DNA of 64,000 nucleotides from Saturnia japonica (GCA_033032175.1 CM065325.1:13296930-13360929), one strand, 5' to 3'. Shown: positions 22,881 to 35,046, counted from the first letter of the stretch. Notes: generated from the sequence alone by a model not told the origin. A program made the numbers and translations.

Positions 22881-24194
22881 ATACTAACCCTTTTAAACAT
22901 CAGTTTGAAGGAATTAAAGAGTAATGCCGGCCTAGCTACCCCGGTAATCAGATGCCTGAAGACAGATAAGATGCTTTGCTAAAATTGTAGTTCTGGTCCT
23001 ATGGTTATGGTCCAGTTAGAATAGGTACACTATATTCCCGTAAATAATTGGCAATAAACGTGGTTATTGCGACGGAAATGACTGCGTATAAACAGTAGGT
23101 ACGTATTGTGGGATTCCTAGTCGCGGTGAGAACTTAAAACGGTTTTAGATTTAATTGCTCGTTTCGAAGAAGTAATTCCGCCACGGTTTAACTGTTTCCC
23201 GGGGATCTGTGTTTCTTCACGGCTTTGTCAGGCCGACTGACTTGTTCTGATCTCTTTCTCTTTATTCGTCTTTATTTATTTCCGATGTGATTTCTTCATC
23301 GGTTCAAAGCGTAAGTAAACAATTCCTGCAGATAGATTTACCAGTTTATCGCGTTCTCTCATTCGAAAACGTAACTGTATTGGATTTCAAAGCGTATAAA
23401 AACAAATTATTACTTGTACAAAAGCTTAAAATAAAACATTTTATAGTTAAAATTATTAGGCTATTCGTTAAAAAACACTATGAACAGAGTTTGATATTTC
23501 GGAAAGAAATTACTTGACATTATTAGGTAATTTTGAATTAAAGATCTCGTGAATCAACTAAATCATACAAATGAATGAAGTAACTGAGAACAGTAACAAT
23601 TACCTACAGAGTAACAAGCTGTAGCCCACAGGTTCCAGTGTGTCAAGTCAAGGAAACAAGAAGTGGCCAACCACTTTGATGAAGTTGCTAGAATGTTAAA
23701 AATTTCGTACCCTAAAAAGTGGCTAAAAGTGGCCAAAAATTTGGCTTGAAAACAAACACTACGTTGATTCAAACTATCACTGACGTTTATGGTTCTGATT
23801 TTTTAAAAACAAGGAAAGCAGTTTTTAAGCAATCTCTTTTTCTTAGTAAGCAATTAAGTGTATGTAAACTGCTCTTTGGATGCTAAATTTTAATAATCTT
23901 TCCCCCCTCAGCATTTCAGATAGAGGCGTCTCCTACACGCGTAGTCGCCGTGTAGACTATCATTGTTCTCACTTTTCGTACTTACCAACAACTTGCTAGA
24001 TCGCTTGACGTATATGCTTACTGCTGCGTTCCTTAGGTTCGCAGCGTGAAGTTACATAGCCTATAACATTCCTCAATAATTAAGCTATAAAAAGCAAAAA
24101 GATTTGTTCAAATCTAACTGGTAGTTTCAGAGATTAGCATGTTCAAACAAGCAATCTCTTAAGCTTTAAAATACTAATAACAATATATTAGTAC

Positions 24195-24633
24195 AGAATA
24201 GTCTCTCTGTCCGTCTGTTCTTTTCACGCGACAAACACTTATCAAATTTACTTGGGATTTTTTTAAATTCATAGCTTTAATATCTGGCCACGTTAAAGAA
24301 TATATTTTATTACATAAAGTTACGTAGTAAATAAACAGTAACGATAATGGTGAATCAATTCGGAAAAAGACGCATTTAGGGCTTATGCTGAGTAGACCAT
24401 AAGAGATATATCAAATTGATGTACTTACTACATAATTGTAGATCTTAATAATACTTACAAAAAGTCAGCGATAGCATATATCTATCATTTAGGAATCTCC
24501 CAGAATAAGCATTTTTGTGTTTAAATTAAACGATGAAACCGCCACGGATTGGAGTGGAAGCAACACCATGCGTGCGTGTGCTCAACCGACGACATCCTGT
24601 AGACCACGCGAGCGGAGCCGCAGGAACAGCTAG
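24195..24633 (+). mobile_element. Helitron-like repeat, family H, diverged copy
   Basis: The 3' two thirds of family H: GGTGAATCAATTCGG, GGGCTTATGCTGAGTAGACC, ATAAGAGATATATCAAATTG, 'AATAAGCATTTTTGTGTTTA', then 'CACGCGAGCGGAGCCGCAGG' and AACAGCTAG/T. The 3' hairpin (CGCG...CCGC type) and CTAG are intact. The 5' end is eroded, and about 24050-24190 carries a minus-strand fragment resembling the 5' part of the repeat at 58181-58834. Confidence 0.7.
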
Positions 24634-27625
24634 TCCATGATAAGTTTGAAACGATTCAATGTAAATATCATTACACTATAATACAAATACACTACACATA
24701 CACCATACACTAATGAAATATCAACTTTATCGATCGCGTTCCAAAAACTTATTTTTACATAGGTAATACAAAGTTATTGCTAGTAATTCCATTAGCCCCA
24801 TATTTGGGGAAAGTCTCATAAAAACTTCCCCAATTATATTTAGAACCAAATGCAAAGTCTTTTCAGCAATCGATGAGTATAATACACCAATACAAATACA
24901 TTACGCTAAACTACACACGAGACTCATTTGTTTTTATGTGAAGACTACAGAAAGTTTAGTTTTCTTACCTCTTTTCGACGTTAAACCTCTAATAGCAATA
25001 AAGGAAAGTTATATTTGTATTTTTTTAATGTAATTACATTTTATTTGTCTAGATAATCCTTCCAGTAATAAATTGCTTGGCAAATATAATTAAATTGGCA
25101 CGTGTATAATAATTTCTATTAAATTAAGGTAGATAATTAACGATACACCTCGCCTCATAAAGGGATATATGTTTATGAGACGAGATGATATCGTTAGTTC
25201 TTGGCGATGTCTCATTCCGCCTCGCCCACTCCTCGACGCCTAAGTTCAGAATTGCAAACAGTGTCGTATATTTAATTTTAAATATGTTGAATGTATATTA
25301 AGGTAATTGGTCAATTTGAATATAATTAGGGATTGGATATAATTTAAATAATGTATCCGGTAAGGGATATGGTTTGATTCTGTCAACTCATTTGGTGACG
25401 ATGTACTATATAAGCGAAACTCTCCAGTCCTTCCATCTTTCTAGATATTATTATCATCAATAATCAAATACTTTTTTATATTACAATTAAATTTACGTAT
25501 AGACCAGCAAAAATAGATCGCGACAAAATCGAAGGTCATATTGTTGAGTAATTGGAGGCAGGTACTCTATACTCACTAAGACAATCCGTACACACAGGTT
25601 TTGGTAATATTTATAAAATTTATATTTCGAACCTACGACGTCCAATGGCGTGGTTTCCTAACAAGCTACCACTGGGCTGTAGGTTAACCTAACGCTCAAC
25701 AAAACAACAGTTCGTTGTAAAACAATAAAAAAGAAAAATAAATTGTATTATGTATTTATTTCGAAATATCGAAACCGCCTCGCATGAAAAATAAACTTTC
25801 AAATGAAACAATGATATAATCGATATTATATTATATTAATATTTGTAATTTTTTATGTATTATTAATACATTTTATTAATCATGTAAGATTAATTAAGAT
25901 ATTATATTATATCAATCTTATCGAATGATATAAATGTTTGCAGTGGTACAAAAGCCGTTTCAATTTGTATCGAATAACAATATAACAAAATTCCCAAATC
26001 AAAATAAACAATGTTTTATGCCAATGCTAGTTTACATAATGGTTAATTGCTTAGCCCGTAACTTGTGTACTTAAGTTTGTCAGCGTAACTTAACGAGTAG
26101 AGTATTTATAACCCCAACGTAGATTAATTGCTAATAGATCATATTCAGGAGTAGGAATTGAGTTCTTACATATAATGCAAGCTGCAGTATGTATGGCTTT
26201 CACTTTCCCCAGTACTAAAGAATAATGTCTACAACGAACAGCCGGGTGAAAAAATAGGTTTTCATTATCAACACAATAAAATAAAACATGACATAAATAT
26301 CTTAATAAAGTCAGGTTTTCATGTTTAAGAAATTCAAACGAACAAGGCTATAAGCATAGTTGAGTATGGACCAGAAGCTAAATGAAACACGATATAACTT
26401 TAAAATTAAACAAAGAAATCATCTCACATTGATAAACAGTCATAGGAACATTTGCAACCGATGCACAGTTTCTTATCAGCCAGCTTCCAACTCATTGAAC
26501 AATAAGTTCACGACCCATTCCACTCACATCCCGTTTGAGTGTGATTGCCGGTCCGCGTTGAATTAATACATCACAAACTTAACTTTCTGGATTCGACTCG
26601 ACTGCGAAACTCGGAGTCGTACACAATCAATCTAATTAACTACATAAGAAATCATTGTCCTTTATTCGCTATCAACATTCAATACGTCGACATTTCCATT
26701 TAGTGATTATTCTTAAAATTATTCTATAATGCAAAGTAATCTTATATTAAGACAAACATAATATACCAATATAATTGTAATATAATATTCAAACTAACGC
26801 ACAACTTCTGAACAGGCTTGAAATTGTTGTCCTTGTGATAGAAGGAATCCTTGTAAACTACCACGGTAAACAAGACGAACTGGAAGATATTCTGGGAGGA
26901 ATTTCGCGCATACCTGGGAATGGTGAGATAGGCGACAAGAGAGTAGGTTTGTCTTATTGTTGGATTTTCTGGGCTAAGCTACATAACTGTCGACAATGAG
27001 AAAGTTCCTATGATATGAGTGTCTACGCCGTGAACCTGTTAATTTTATAAGGTGCCCAAGTGGCACGTTCAAGTGACTGGCCGCATATAAATTTTAATTC
27101 TAGTTCTTTTTTCTGTCACCCGCATGTTTGACATTAAAAAAAAAAATACAATTTGTACGCGTTTGCGTCAACATGAAAAATATACAATTCTTTGTAACAA
27201 TAAAAGATTAAAGCTGGTTTTGTAAAGATTACGAGGTTTTCATTTGTAAAACTTTCATATGTCCACTATTAGACAATGAGCATCTAACTACATACAGATA
27301 CAGGTCGATTAAAAAAAATCGCTCGGCGTAATGTAAAAATCCAGTGTATGAAAGACAAAAGTAGTTCTGAGAGTAGACAACCTTCAATCTGCTGCAATAT
27401 TTACAAACTATAAGAAAGAGAAAAAATGTACTTAAATTAGTGAAAACAGTCATTGGTTGGGTGTTGGCCACGAACTTTGTAGATCGAGTACTATAAGGAC
27501 AATGGAAGCCAAAGATTCATCTATCTATACCATTACTCAACCTGTTTTTTTCTTTTTTAATATATCCTGAATCAAATCTTCACTTAGACAACTGTGTAAT
27601 CTAGTACTAAGTGAGTAATTCTTGT
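24634..27625. other. AT-rich DNA, nothing recognised
   Basis: No gene or complete mobile element is evident. At about 25810-25930 there is a very AT-rich patch with many TATTA motifs in both orientations, which could fold but looks like simple sequence. Short frames such as 26360-26566 and 27229-27471 have no recognisable domain. Confidence 0.45.
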
Positions 27626-28552
27626 ATATGATTGGTTTCTCGGAAACGGGTTCAACAATTTGGATGAAATTTTGTATTTAACCATATTTGCCCAGGTTGA
27701 TGTTATCTTTTTAAAAAAAGCTCGGTCGCCCAGATATTTATATTTATGAGCTATTAATAAACACGAAATAGCTACACTAAGATTTATTACAATTAAATTG
27801 AAAAATATCTTCGTAAAACAAAAACAACAATGTAACAACTCGCAGGATAATCGTAATTAACAATATCATAATTAATTATCCAATCTAATTCAGTCTACCC
27901 GTCGACCATGAGAACTATAAATGCATTAGAAACGTATTGATAACTATAACCAAATTAAAAATAAACGAGGTCTATAAAAATTGTACACTTGAGCAGACTA
28001 GTTTACTAGCTCTACAATTAGGTATGTTTAGATTGCAATAATCGTACAACAAGTGATATCGATTCCTTGTGATCTTTAACACGGATATTCTATTGTTTAC
28101 TACAGGACGTGCAGAGTGTACAGACACCTAGATGCTGATAATCAATTAAAGAAATGTATGATACATTTAAGCGTAAGACTTATCTTATAATATATCCCTA
28201 AATATGTATAAATTTACCAACTCAATAAGTTACAGGATGCGTGAAAAACTGAAAAATGCACATTATAAAAGTAAATATTGAATTCTATAGAACCCAACAA
28301 CCGTGTTTATTCAATGCAAAACCGACTAGCGCAAGTTAAAATCTTTTAAACAATGAACATAAAAAATCCATGGGGGCATTTATTATTGAACTTGACATAA
28401 GTAAGGGCGAAGCAGCATTGAACGGTAATGCCAGAGCGGCACGCTATGCACTGAATGTTATAAGGCCAGGGATAAAGAAATGCGTCAAAGAGAATTACAC
28501 TCCTTCCACGATCATTTTGTTAATAAGGTCTAATTTTTAAAGTGGGATATTA
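27626..28552 (+). repeat. Left copy of a 927-bp near-identical direct repeat
   Basis: These 927 bases recur at 37769-38695 with a constant offset of 10143, no indels, and mismatches I count at 27696, 27997 and 28159 only. The left part (TCTCGGAAACGGGTTCAAC ... AGCTCGGTCGCCCAGATAT) resembles an old dispersed repeat also present at 41394-41522. The right end abuts satellite-like sequence at 28553 directly. TGTAT occurs at 27623-27627 and again at 38696-38700, just outside the right copy. It could be a segmental duplication, terminal repeats of a composite element, or an assembly duplication. Confidence 0.95.
28370..28540 (+). CDS. Small ORF of 56 codons, unknown (left copy)
   Basis: It starts at an ATG in the context TCCATGGGG and encodes a 56-residue peptide with a middle part ISKGEAALNGNARAARYALN and then a basic KKCVKENY segment before a hydrophobic end. 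It lies in a locally GC-richer patch and is preserved without change in the right repeat copy. I recognise no family. A 57-codon frame can arise by chance in this much DNA. The absence of changes is weak evidence, because the whole repeat is nearly identical. Confidence 0.2.
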   Translation: MGAFIIELDISKGEAALNGNARAARYALNVIRPGIKKCVKENYTPSTIILLIRSNF

Positions 28553-29878
28553 CCTATGTGAACCTGGCACCCGACTTTGCAAAAAAAATAATTTGATGTT
28601 ACCATTCGATAGTGCTTCGTTTGTACCCGTTTGTACCACTTTCATTTTCGTTTGTACCTCAAACTGAAAAAAGTTATTGCGTTTTCAAAATTTGACCAGC
28701 ACCCCACTTTGAGATATCAAAATTATGCTAACGGATTCTGATTCTAAATTGCTTGTACACGTTTGTACCTCCTTTAATTTTTGTTTATCTCCAAAGCCAA
28801 AAAAGTTACAGGGTGTTCAAAATTAAGAAAATTATAACAGGCTTATTTTACAAAATATAGAAAATCTGTAAACGGCGTTTGTCGTGCAATAGTTTTTGCC
28901 TTCAGGAAACGCTTTCAATAATTAAAATATTCCAAAAAATAAGAAAATAAACGCACTTTAAAAATATTTGTGAAAAGTGCTGAATTTAGTCAATTCTAAA
29001 CATTTCGTAAAAATCTAAATAAAAGTCGTCGTGCAATCGTTTATACCCCTAGAAAACACTTTGAACATTGAGAATATCACATTAGAAAAGAAAATAAATG
29101 CACCTGAAATTTTTCATACAGATGAATTTTCTTAATTTTCAAAATTTCGCCTATCTTTAAACAAGAATTGTCGTGCAATCGTTTGTACCCATTTGAACCT
29201 TTTTCATTTTCGTTTTTAACCCAAACTGAAAAAAGTTATTGCATTTCCAAAATTTGACCCGCACCCCACTTTGAGTTATCAAAATTATACCAACGGATTC
29301 AGATTCCACTTAGCTTGCACACGTTTGTACCTCTTTTAATTTTTGCCTATCTTAAAACACAAAAAAGTTACAGGACTTTAAAAAAAATCAAAATTATAAG
29401 AGATTTAATTTACAATATATAGAAAGTCTGTGTACTGAGTCCGTCGTGCAATCGTTTGTACCCCTAGAAAACACTTTGAAATTTGAGAATATCTCAATAG
29501 AAAAGAAAATAACCGCATTTGAAATTTTCATATAGTAGAATAGAATTTTCTCAATTTTCAACAATTCGCCAATTTCTTAAAAAGAAATCGTCGTGCAATC
29601 GTTTGTACCTCTAGGAATTACTTGGACATTTGAGAATATCTCAAAAGAAAAGAAAATAATCGCAACTGAAATTTTCGTAAAATTGAATTTTCTCAATTTT
29701 CTAAATTTTAACAAACTTTAAACAGGAATCGTCGTGCAATCGTTTGTACCCGCAGGAAATACTTTGAATCTCGAAAATATCTCAAAGGATAAGAAAATAA
29801 ACGCACTTTAAAAGTGTTTATGAAATAGGGCTGGATTCAGTCAATTCTCAAAATTTCACAAAACTGTAAACGGGAACA
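28553..29878 (-). repeat. Satellite block, minus orientation, with 562-bp higher-order period
   Basis: It carries the reverse complement of the satellite box (GTCGTGCAATCGTTTGTACC) at about 28879, 29028, 29168, 29440, 29589 and 29730, about every 140-150 bases except one wider step. A larger module of about 270 bases, with AAACTGAAAAAAGTTATTGC and CACCCCACTTTGAG, occurs at about 28620 and again 562 bases later. The unit nearest 29878 is closest to the plus-strand array at 32788. Units here are more diverged from each other than in that array, so this block is older or less homogenised. No coding potential. Confidence 0.88.
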
Positions 29879-30401
29879 CATACATTTTCTAATAAATAAA
29901 ATAAATGCATATATTCAGAAGCTGAACATTTTGGAGGTATATAAATAACACAACACAAAAATAAAAACTTACTTCCTAAATGTACCGTCACACATATTAG
30001 TTCAAATAATGAGCTGTTTACATTGTGTCCAGGAGGTAGCGGAATCTGCTGCAATATATATCTATGTGATGCAATTATTATCACACCACCCTGCTTGCGC
30101 CCATCAGCTCGATCACATCTTACAGCAGTGTATCCCAAAGGAATAAACTCTCCGCCCCGCAAAGACTCTTTGAGTCCGGTCTCCGATAACGCAAATATGT
30201 CATAGGTTGACTCTAACAGAGAACAAAATAAATTGTTAGTTTTCTGACATTCTGGTAATATAATTTTAACGTAATGTTACTGGAATGGCTTTTGGTCGCT
30301 TTTCCTTGAGGGACGAAACCAGCTCCATTCACTAAACCGAGTGTTGATAGGCCTAACTTCCGCATTACAGAGCTTGCTATAGAGTGATTCGGGAACTTCA
30401 A
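29879..30401 (-). pseudogene. LINE ORF2 start with partial APE endonuclease, truncated
   Basis: On the minus strand, from about 30401, the sequence reads toward KLYYQNVRKL, the usual opening of APE-type endonuclease ORF2 proteins. After a frame change near 30225 it gives AVRCDRADGRKQGGVIIIAS, then a FELICVTVHLGSK strand and the IYIPP motif. These belong to the N-terminal half of LINE endonucleases of the CR1/Jockey group. The frame runs straight into satellite sequence at about 29878. The rest of the endonuclease and all reverse transcriptase are missing. It lies 3' of the coiled-coil ORF at 30515-30994, as in a two-ORF LINE. Confidence 0.82.
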
Positions 30402-30514
30402 TAAAGAAAGATGAATAGTCTTCTCAACGGCATGAATCTTACTTACATCAGCATTTCCACCTTTATGTTATTCATGTACATAATATGTTCATTTTACTTT
30501 CTGTTTATTCTTAA

Positions 30515-30994
30515 CTATTTTCCATTCACTATCATAATTTTAATTTTTTTTTCCCCTTGCGAAATTTCTATAACATCCGCATCTATAAAACGCTGACGCT
30601 CGTACACAATTGGCGCTGCCTTTGGTTTCGTTCGCTCGATTGTTTTGCGGAAGCGCACGTTCTCCTTATCTTGCACAGTTGTAACAGAGACTGTGGATAT
30701 TACTTCGTTTTCGCTCACGCTAGTAGGAATTCGCATAGTAGACGCGCATGCTGCGATCTCTTTTTGCGGTGAAAATACAGTTGACGTTAATCTGTCTACT
30801 TTCATTAGTATTTCTTCGACAACCCTCTTTTGGTCATTAATCACATCTGGACAATTTTGAAGTAATTGTTGTTGTTCTTGAATTTTGACGCTTTGTGTCT
30901 CTATGAGCGCAGACTGAGACGCGATCTTAGTACTCAGTGCTGCAATCTTCTTATAGATGTCATTTAACGAAACTTCTTGACTATTTTTCGACAT
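30515..30994 (-). pseudogene. LINE ORF1-like coiled-coil protein
   Basis: An intact frame of 159 residues from the ATG at 30994 (an upstream GTG in frame is less likely as a start). Residues roughly 10-70 form a heptad-like segment rich in I, L, Q and K (for example STKIASQSALIETQSVKIQE), as in short ORF1 proteins of non-LTR elements. I see no RRM or CCHC zinc knuckle. ORF2 remnants begin about 110 bases downstream, so the two probably belong to one element. The frame is open, but with ORF2 destroyed the element is dead. Confidence 0.65.
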
Positions 30995-31359
30995 TTTCTT
31001 AATAAATACTCTTAGCACTTAAACACGACGTCCTTCACTTCCTACCGCAAACTAAACTAAAACAATGTATCTTATTTTTTTTATATTTGAATTTGTTATA
31101 GAAGAAATTAGTTCATAAACATTGCTATTTTCATCTTAAAAATAACAAAGATTATTACGAGGTAATTGATTTAATCATTGCCAAGATAGAAAAATATAAG
31201 AACATTCAAAGTTTTAGGTTTATATACAATGTTTAGTCTACCTCGCCATTACGTAATAAAAATTATGCAATAATTATGAATATAATAATAATGTAATTGT
31301 AAAAATAGAAAGAAATACATAATTTATTTCTCATTAACTGTTGTGAATAGCGAGATAGA

Positions 31360-31432
31360 CTACATACATGGATAGTAATATCCATATAGATATGGACCAT
31401 ATCCGTATATGGATAGTAATATTATGTTTTAT
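31360..31432. repeat. AT-rich palindromic tract
   Basis: ATGGATAGTAATATCCATAT followed by AGATATGGACCATATCCGTA and ATGGATAGTAATATTATG. The TGGATAGTAATATCCA-type words recur and are self-complementary, so the DNA could form a cruciform. No protein-binding function can be assigned. Confidence 0.5.
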
Positions 31433-31492
31433 CAAAAAAAAATGTAAGTAGCATATTAAAGATAAGAAATATGTTTTGGTAGAAAAACAATA

Positions 31493-31750
31493 TCAAAAAT
31501 AACTTTTTAAAGATGGGTCGCTTATTACCATCCACATGGTGTAGGCCTCTTGGGGATCCAGCCATGTAAAATAATGGGAACGCATCATACGACACAGTAC
31601 CTCTACAACGCAATGTAGGTTGAGGGCAGAAACCGCCGCCCTGGCGGCGGCTACCCGGGTGGTCGGCTTAGTGTTGCGGCGCCCTGGATATTCGGCGTTG
31701 AGCAGGCTCGATGCAGGAACAATAATTCTCACAAGTGAAATTGATTCCAT
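31493..31750 (-). repeat. GC-rich dispersed repeat fragment
   Basis: It contains CCGCCGCCCTGGCGGCGGCTACC, which I note only for its palindromic CCGCC/GGCGG core, in otherwise AT-rich DNA. The 85-codon minus-strand frame across it begins MESISLVRI and contains RRNTKPTTRVAAARAAVSAL. The frame is probably a by-product of GC richness. I cannot assign a family. Confidence 0.35.
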
Positions 31751-32338
31751 GAAAATAGAATTAAATAATGCATTTAATAAATAGCTCGGAATGAGACTTC
31801 CGACTCCTATATTCGTTTGGTACTTTTAAAATTATTATTGTTGGTAATAACTTTACCAAATAAAATATATAAATATCGATGATTATACTATTTTCGAATA
31901 TTACAAAAAATATCAGTTTTTACTATTCAAAAGTCTATCGTATATTGATAATCGTTTGAAATTACAAAAATGTTTTTGAATAGTAGAATTATAGGTAAAT
32001 AATGAAAACCTATGATTAAGAAAACATATTTTTATCTTTGCATATGTCCTTAAACTATCAGACGTAACAAAAATTGGCATGTTGACAGACCATTGTAAAG
32101 AAACAATGTATTATAATTAAATATGATAAAATTATATGAAATTCTATATTAAAATAAAGTGATCGTATTATAAATGGTCTATGAAAGGAAAAATATATTA
32201 ACCTAACCGATGCCCTGGAAATTTGACAATAAACAAATATATAATATACACGAAAATAATACAGGAAATACTAGGTAAATAGGACTATTAAGATAAATAG
32301 AAGCAGACCACATAGACCTAATAAAACAGTTGGTATAT

Positions 32339-32518
32339 TTATTTTTCTATCGTATTCTGGAAAGTGTCTACAATATTCTTTTTTTGTTCTAATGTGACTT
32401 TATTTGTTGTACTACTTTGTTCGAAGTTTTGTTGAACGGAAGTGACCATATCGTGTTCTTCGTTTAGTGTAGCTTGTAGGTCTAAAACGGGGCTGTTAGT
32501 AGTTATTATTGAAATCAT
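32339..32518 (-). CDS. Small ORF or terminal exon, coiled-coil-like, unknown
   Basis: On the minus strand, an ATG at 32518 opens a 59-residue frame ending at 32339. The sequence from VLDLQATLNEEHDMVTSV onward is rich in Q, E, N, T and K, has few AT-driven residues, and could form a helix. An alternative start is a splice acceptor (CTACTAACAG) at 32493. The stop codon overlaps an AATAAA, which could serve as a poly(A) signal. It may be a real terminal exon, part of a lost mobile element, or chance. The overlapping frame at the 5' end also looks protein-like, which weakens the case. Confidence 0.25.
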   Translation of the reverse strand: MISIITTNSPVLDLQATLNEEHDMVTSVQQNFEQSSTTNKVTLEQKKNIVDTFQNTIEK

Positions 32519-32787
32519 CTGTATTTGATGGTAAGCAGTAATCCCCCTCGGTTATAAGTGTAATCTGATATCGATAGTAAATTTAGTACGCACCCAAAAT
32601 TCTAATTTATTTATCTTCATTTATATAACGCTAAGGATTCAACCTGAAAGTGGAAAACACTCCAAAACGGAACAAGGCCGATACATCATCGTTCCGAGTA
32701 AGTAATGTTTGGTTAAACCTTTAAATGCATCAAATTATAATAAATTTACTTATTAAATAAAGTTTTAATATAAGTTTCCTAAAGCTC

Positions 32788-35046
32788 CACACGATTGCAT
32801 GACGATTCCTGTTTAAAGTTTGTTGAAAATTTGAAAATTGAGAAAATTAAATTTTTCGAAAATTTCAGGTGCGATTATTTTCTTTTCTTATGAGATATTC
32901 TCGAATGTCCAAGTTTTGCCTAGGGGTACAAACGATTACACAATGATTCCCGTTTACAGTTTTGTGAAATTTTGAGAATTGACTTAATTCAGCCCTATTT
33001 CATAAACACTTTTAAAGTGCGTTTATTTTCTTATCCTTTGAGATATTTTCGACATTCAAAGCATTTCCTGCGGGTACAAACGATTGCACGACGATTCCTG
33101 TTGAAAGTTTGTTGAAAATTTGAAAATTGAGAAAATTCAATTTTTCGAAAATTTCAGGTGCGATTATTTTCTTTTCTTATGAGATATTCTCGAATGTCCA
33201 AGTTTTGCCTAGGGGTACAAACGATTGCACAACGATTCCCGTTTACAGTTTTGTGAAATTTTGAGAATTGACTGAATTCAGCCCTATTTCATAAACACTT
33301 TTAAAGTGCGTTTATTTTCTTATCCTTTGAGATATTTTCGACATTCAAAGCATTTCCTGCGGGTACAAACGATTGCACGACGATTCCTGTTGAAAGTTTG
33401 TTGAAAATTTGAAAATTGAGAAAATTCAATTTTTCGAAAATTTCAGGTGCGATTATTTTCTTTTCTTATGAGATATTCTCGAATGTCCAAGTTTTGCCTA
33501 GGGGTACAAACGATTGCACAACGATTCCCGTTTACAGTTTTGTGAAATTTTGAGAATTGACTGAATTCAGCCCTATTTCATAAACACTTTTAAAGTGCGT
33601 TTATTTTCTTATCCTTTGAGATATTTTCGACATTCAAAGCATTTCCTGCGGGTACAAACGATTGCACGACGATTCCTGTTGAAAGTTTGTTGAAAATTTG
33701 AAAATTGAGAAAATTCAATTTTTCGAAAATTTCAGGTGCGATTATTTTCTTTTCTTATGAGATATTCTCGAATGTCCAAGTTTTGCCTAGGGGTACAAAC
33801 GATTGCACAACGATTCCCGTTTACAGTTTTGTGAAATTTTGAGAATTGACATAATCCAGCCCTATTTCATAAACACTTTTAAAGTGCGTTTATTTTCTTA
33901 TCCTTTGAGATATTTTCGAGATTCAAAGCATTTCCTGCGGGTACAAACGATTGCACGACGATTCCTGTTTAAAGTTTGTTGAAATTTTGAAAATTGAGAA
34001 AATTCAATTTTTCGAAAATTTCAGGTGCGATTATTTTCTTTTCTTATGAGATATTCTCGAATGTCCAAGTTTTGCCTAGGGGTACAAACGATTGCACAAC
34101 GATTCCCGTTTACAGTTTTGTGAAATTTTGAGAATTGACTAATCCAGCCCTATTTCATAAACACTTTTAAAGTGCGTTTATTTTCTTATCCTTTGAGATA
34201 TTTTCGAGATTCAAAGCATTTCCTGCGGGTACAAACGATTGCACGACGATTCCTGTTTAAAGTTTGTTGAAATTTTGAAAATTGAGAAAATTCAATTTTT
34301 CGAAAATTTCAGGTGCGATTATTTTCTTTTCTTATGAGATATTCTCGAATGTCCAAGTTTTGCCTAGGGGTACAAACGATTGCACAACGATTCCCGTTTA
34401 CAGTTTTGTGAAATTTTGAGAATTGACTTAATCCAGCCCTATTTCCTAAACACTTTTAAAGTGCGTTTATTTTCTTATCCTTTGAGATATTTTCGAGATT
34501 CAAAGCATTTCCTGCGGGTACAAACGATTGCACGACGATTCCTGTTTAAAGTTTGTGGAAATTTTGAAAATTGAGAAAATTCAATTTTTCGAAAATTTCA
34601 GGTGCGATTATTTTCTTTTCTTATGAGATATTCTCGAATGTCCAAGTTTTGCCTAGGGGTACAAACGATTGCACAACGATTCCCGTTTACAGTTTTGTGA
34701 AATTTTGAGAATTGACTGAATCCAGCCCTATTTCATAAACACTTTTAAAGTGCGTTTATTTTCTTATCCTTTGAGATATTTTCGAGATTCAAAGCATTTC
34801 CTGCGGGTACAAACGATTGCACGACGATTCCTGTTTAAAGTTTGTTGAAATTTTGAAAATTGAGAAAATTCAATTTTTCGAAAATTTCAGGTGCGATTAT
34901 TTTCTTTTCTTATGAGATATTCTCGAATGTCCAAGTTTTGCCTAGGGGTACAAACGATTGCACAACGATTCCCGTTTACAGTTTTGTGAAATTTTGAGAA
35001 TTGACTGAATCCAGCCCTATTTCATAAACACTTTTAAATTTATTTT
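32788..35046 (+). repeat. Dimeric satellite array, 289-bp period, about 7.8 units
   Basis: A tandem array whose unit starts (CGGGTACAAACG) lie at 33071, 33360, 33649, 33938, 34226, 34515 and 34804: steps of 289, with one of 288. Each unit is two related halves of about 142 and 147 bases. Half A has GGTACAAACGATTGCACGAC and CAGGTGCGATTATTTTC. Half B has TACAAACGATTGCACAACG and the palindrome CACTTTTAAAGTG. Units from 33071 share GACATTCAAAG and 'TGTTGAAAG'; later units share GAGATTCAAAG and 'TGTTTAAAG', so homogenisation is block-wise. The array decays after about 35030. No coding potential. Confidence 0.95.

Noticed and set aside
23287..23517. Exon ending at a consensus donor (AAAGC/GTAAGTAA at 23311)
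   Set aside because: The donor is excellent, but I see no supporting acceptor, promoter or coding signature upstream; a single motif is expected by chance.
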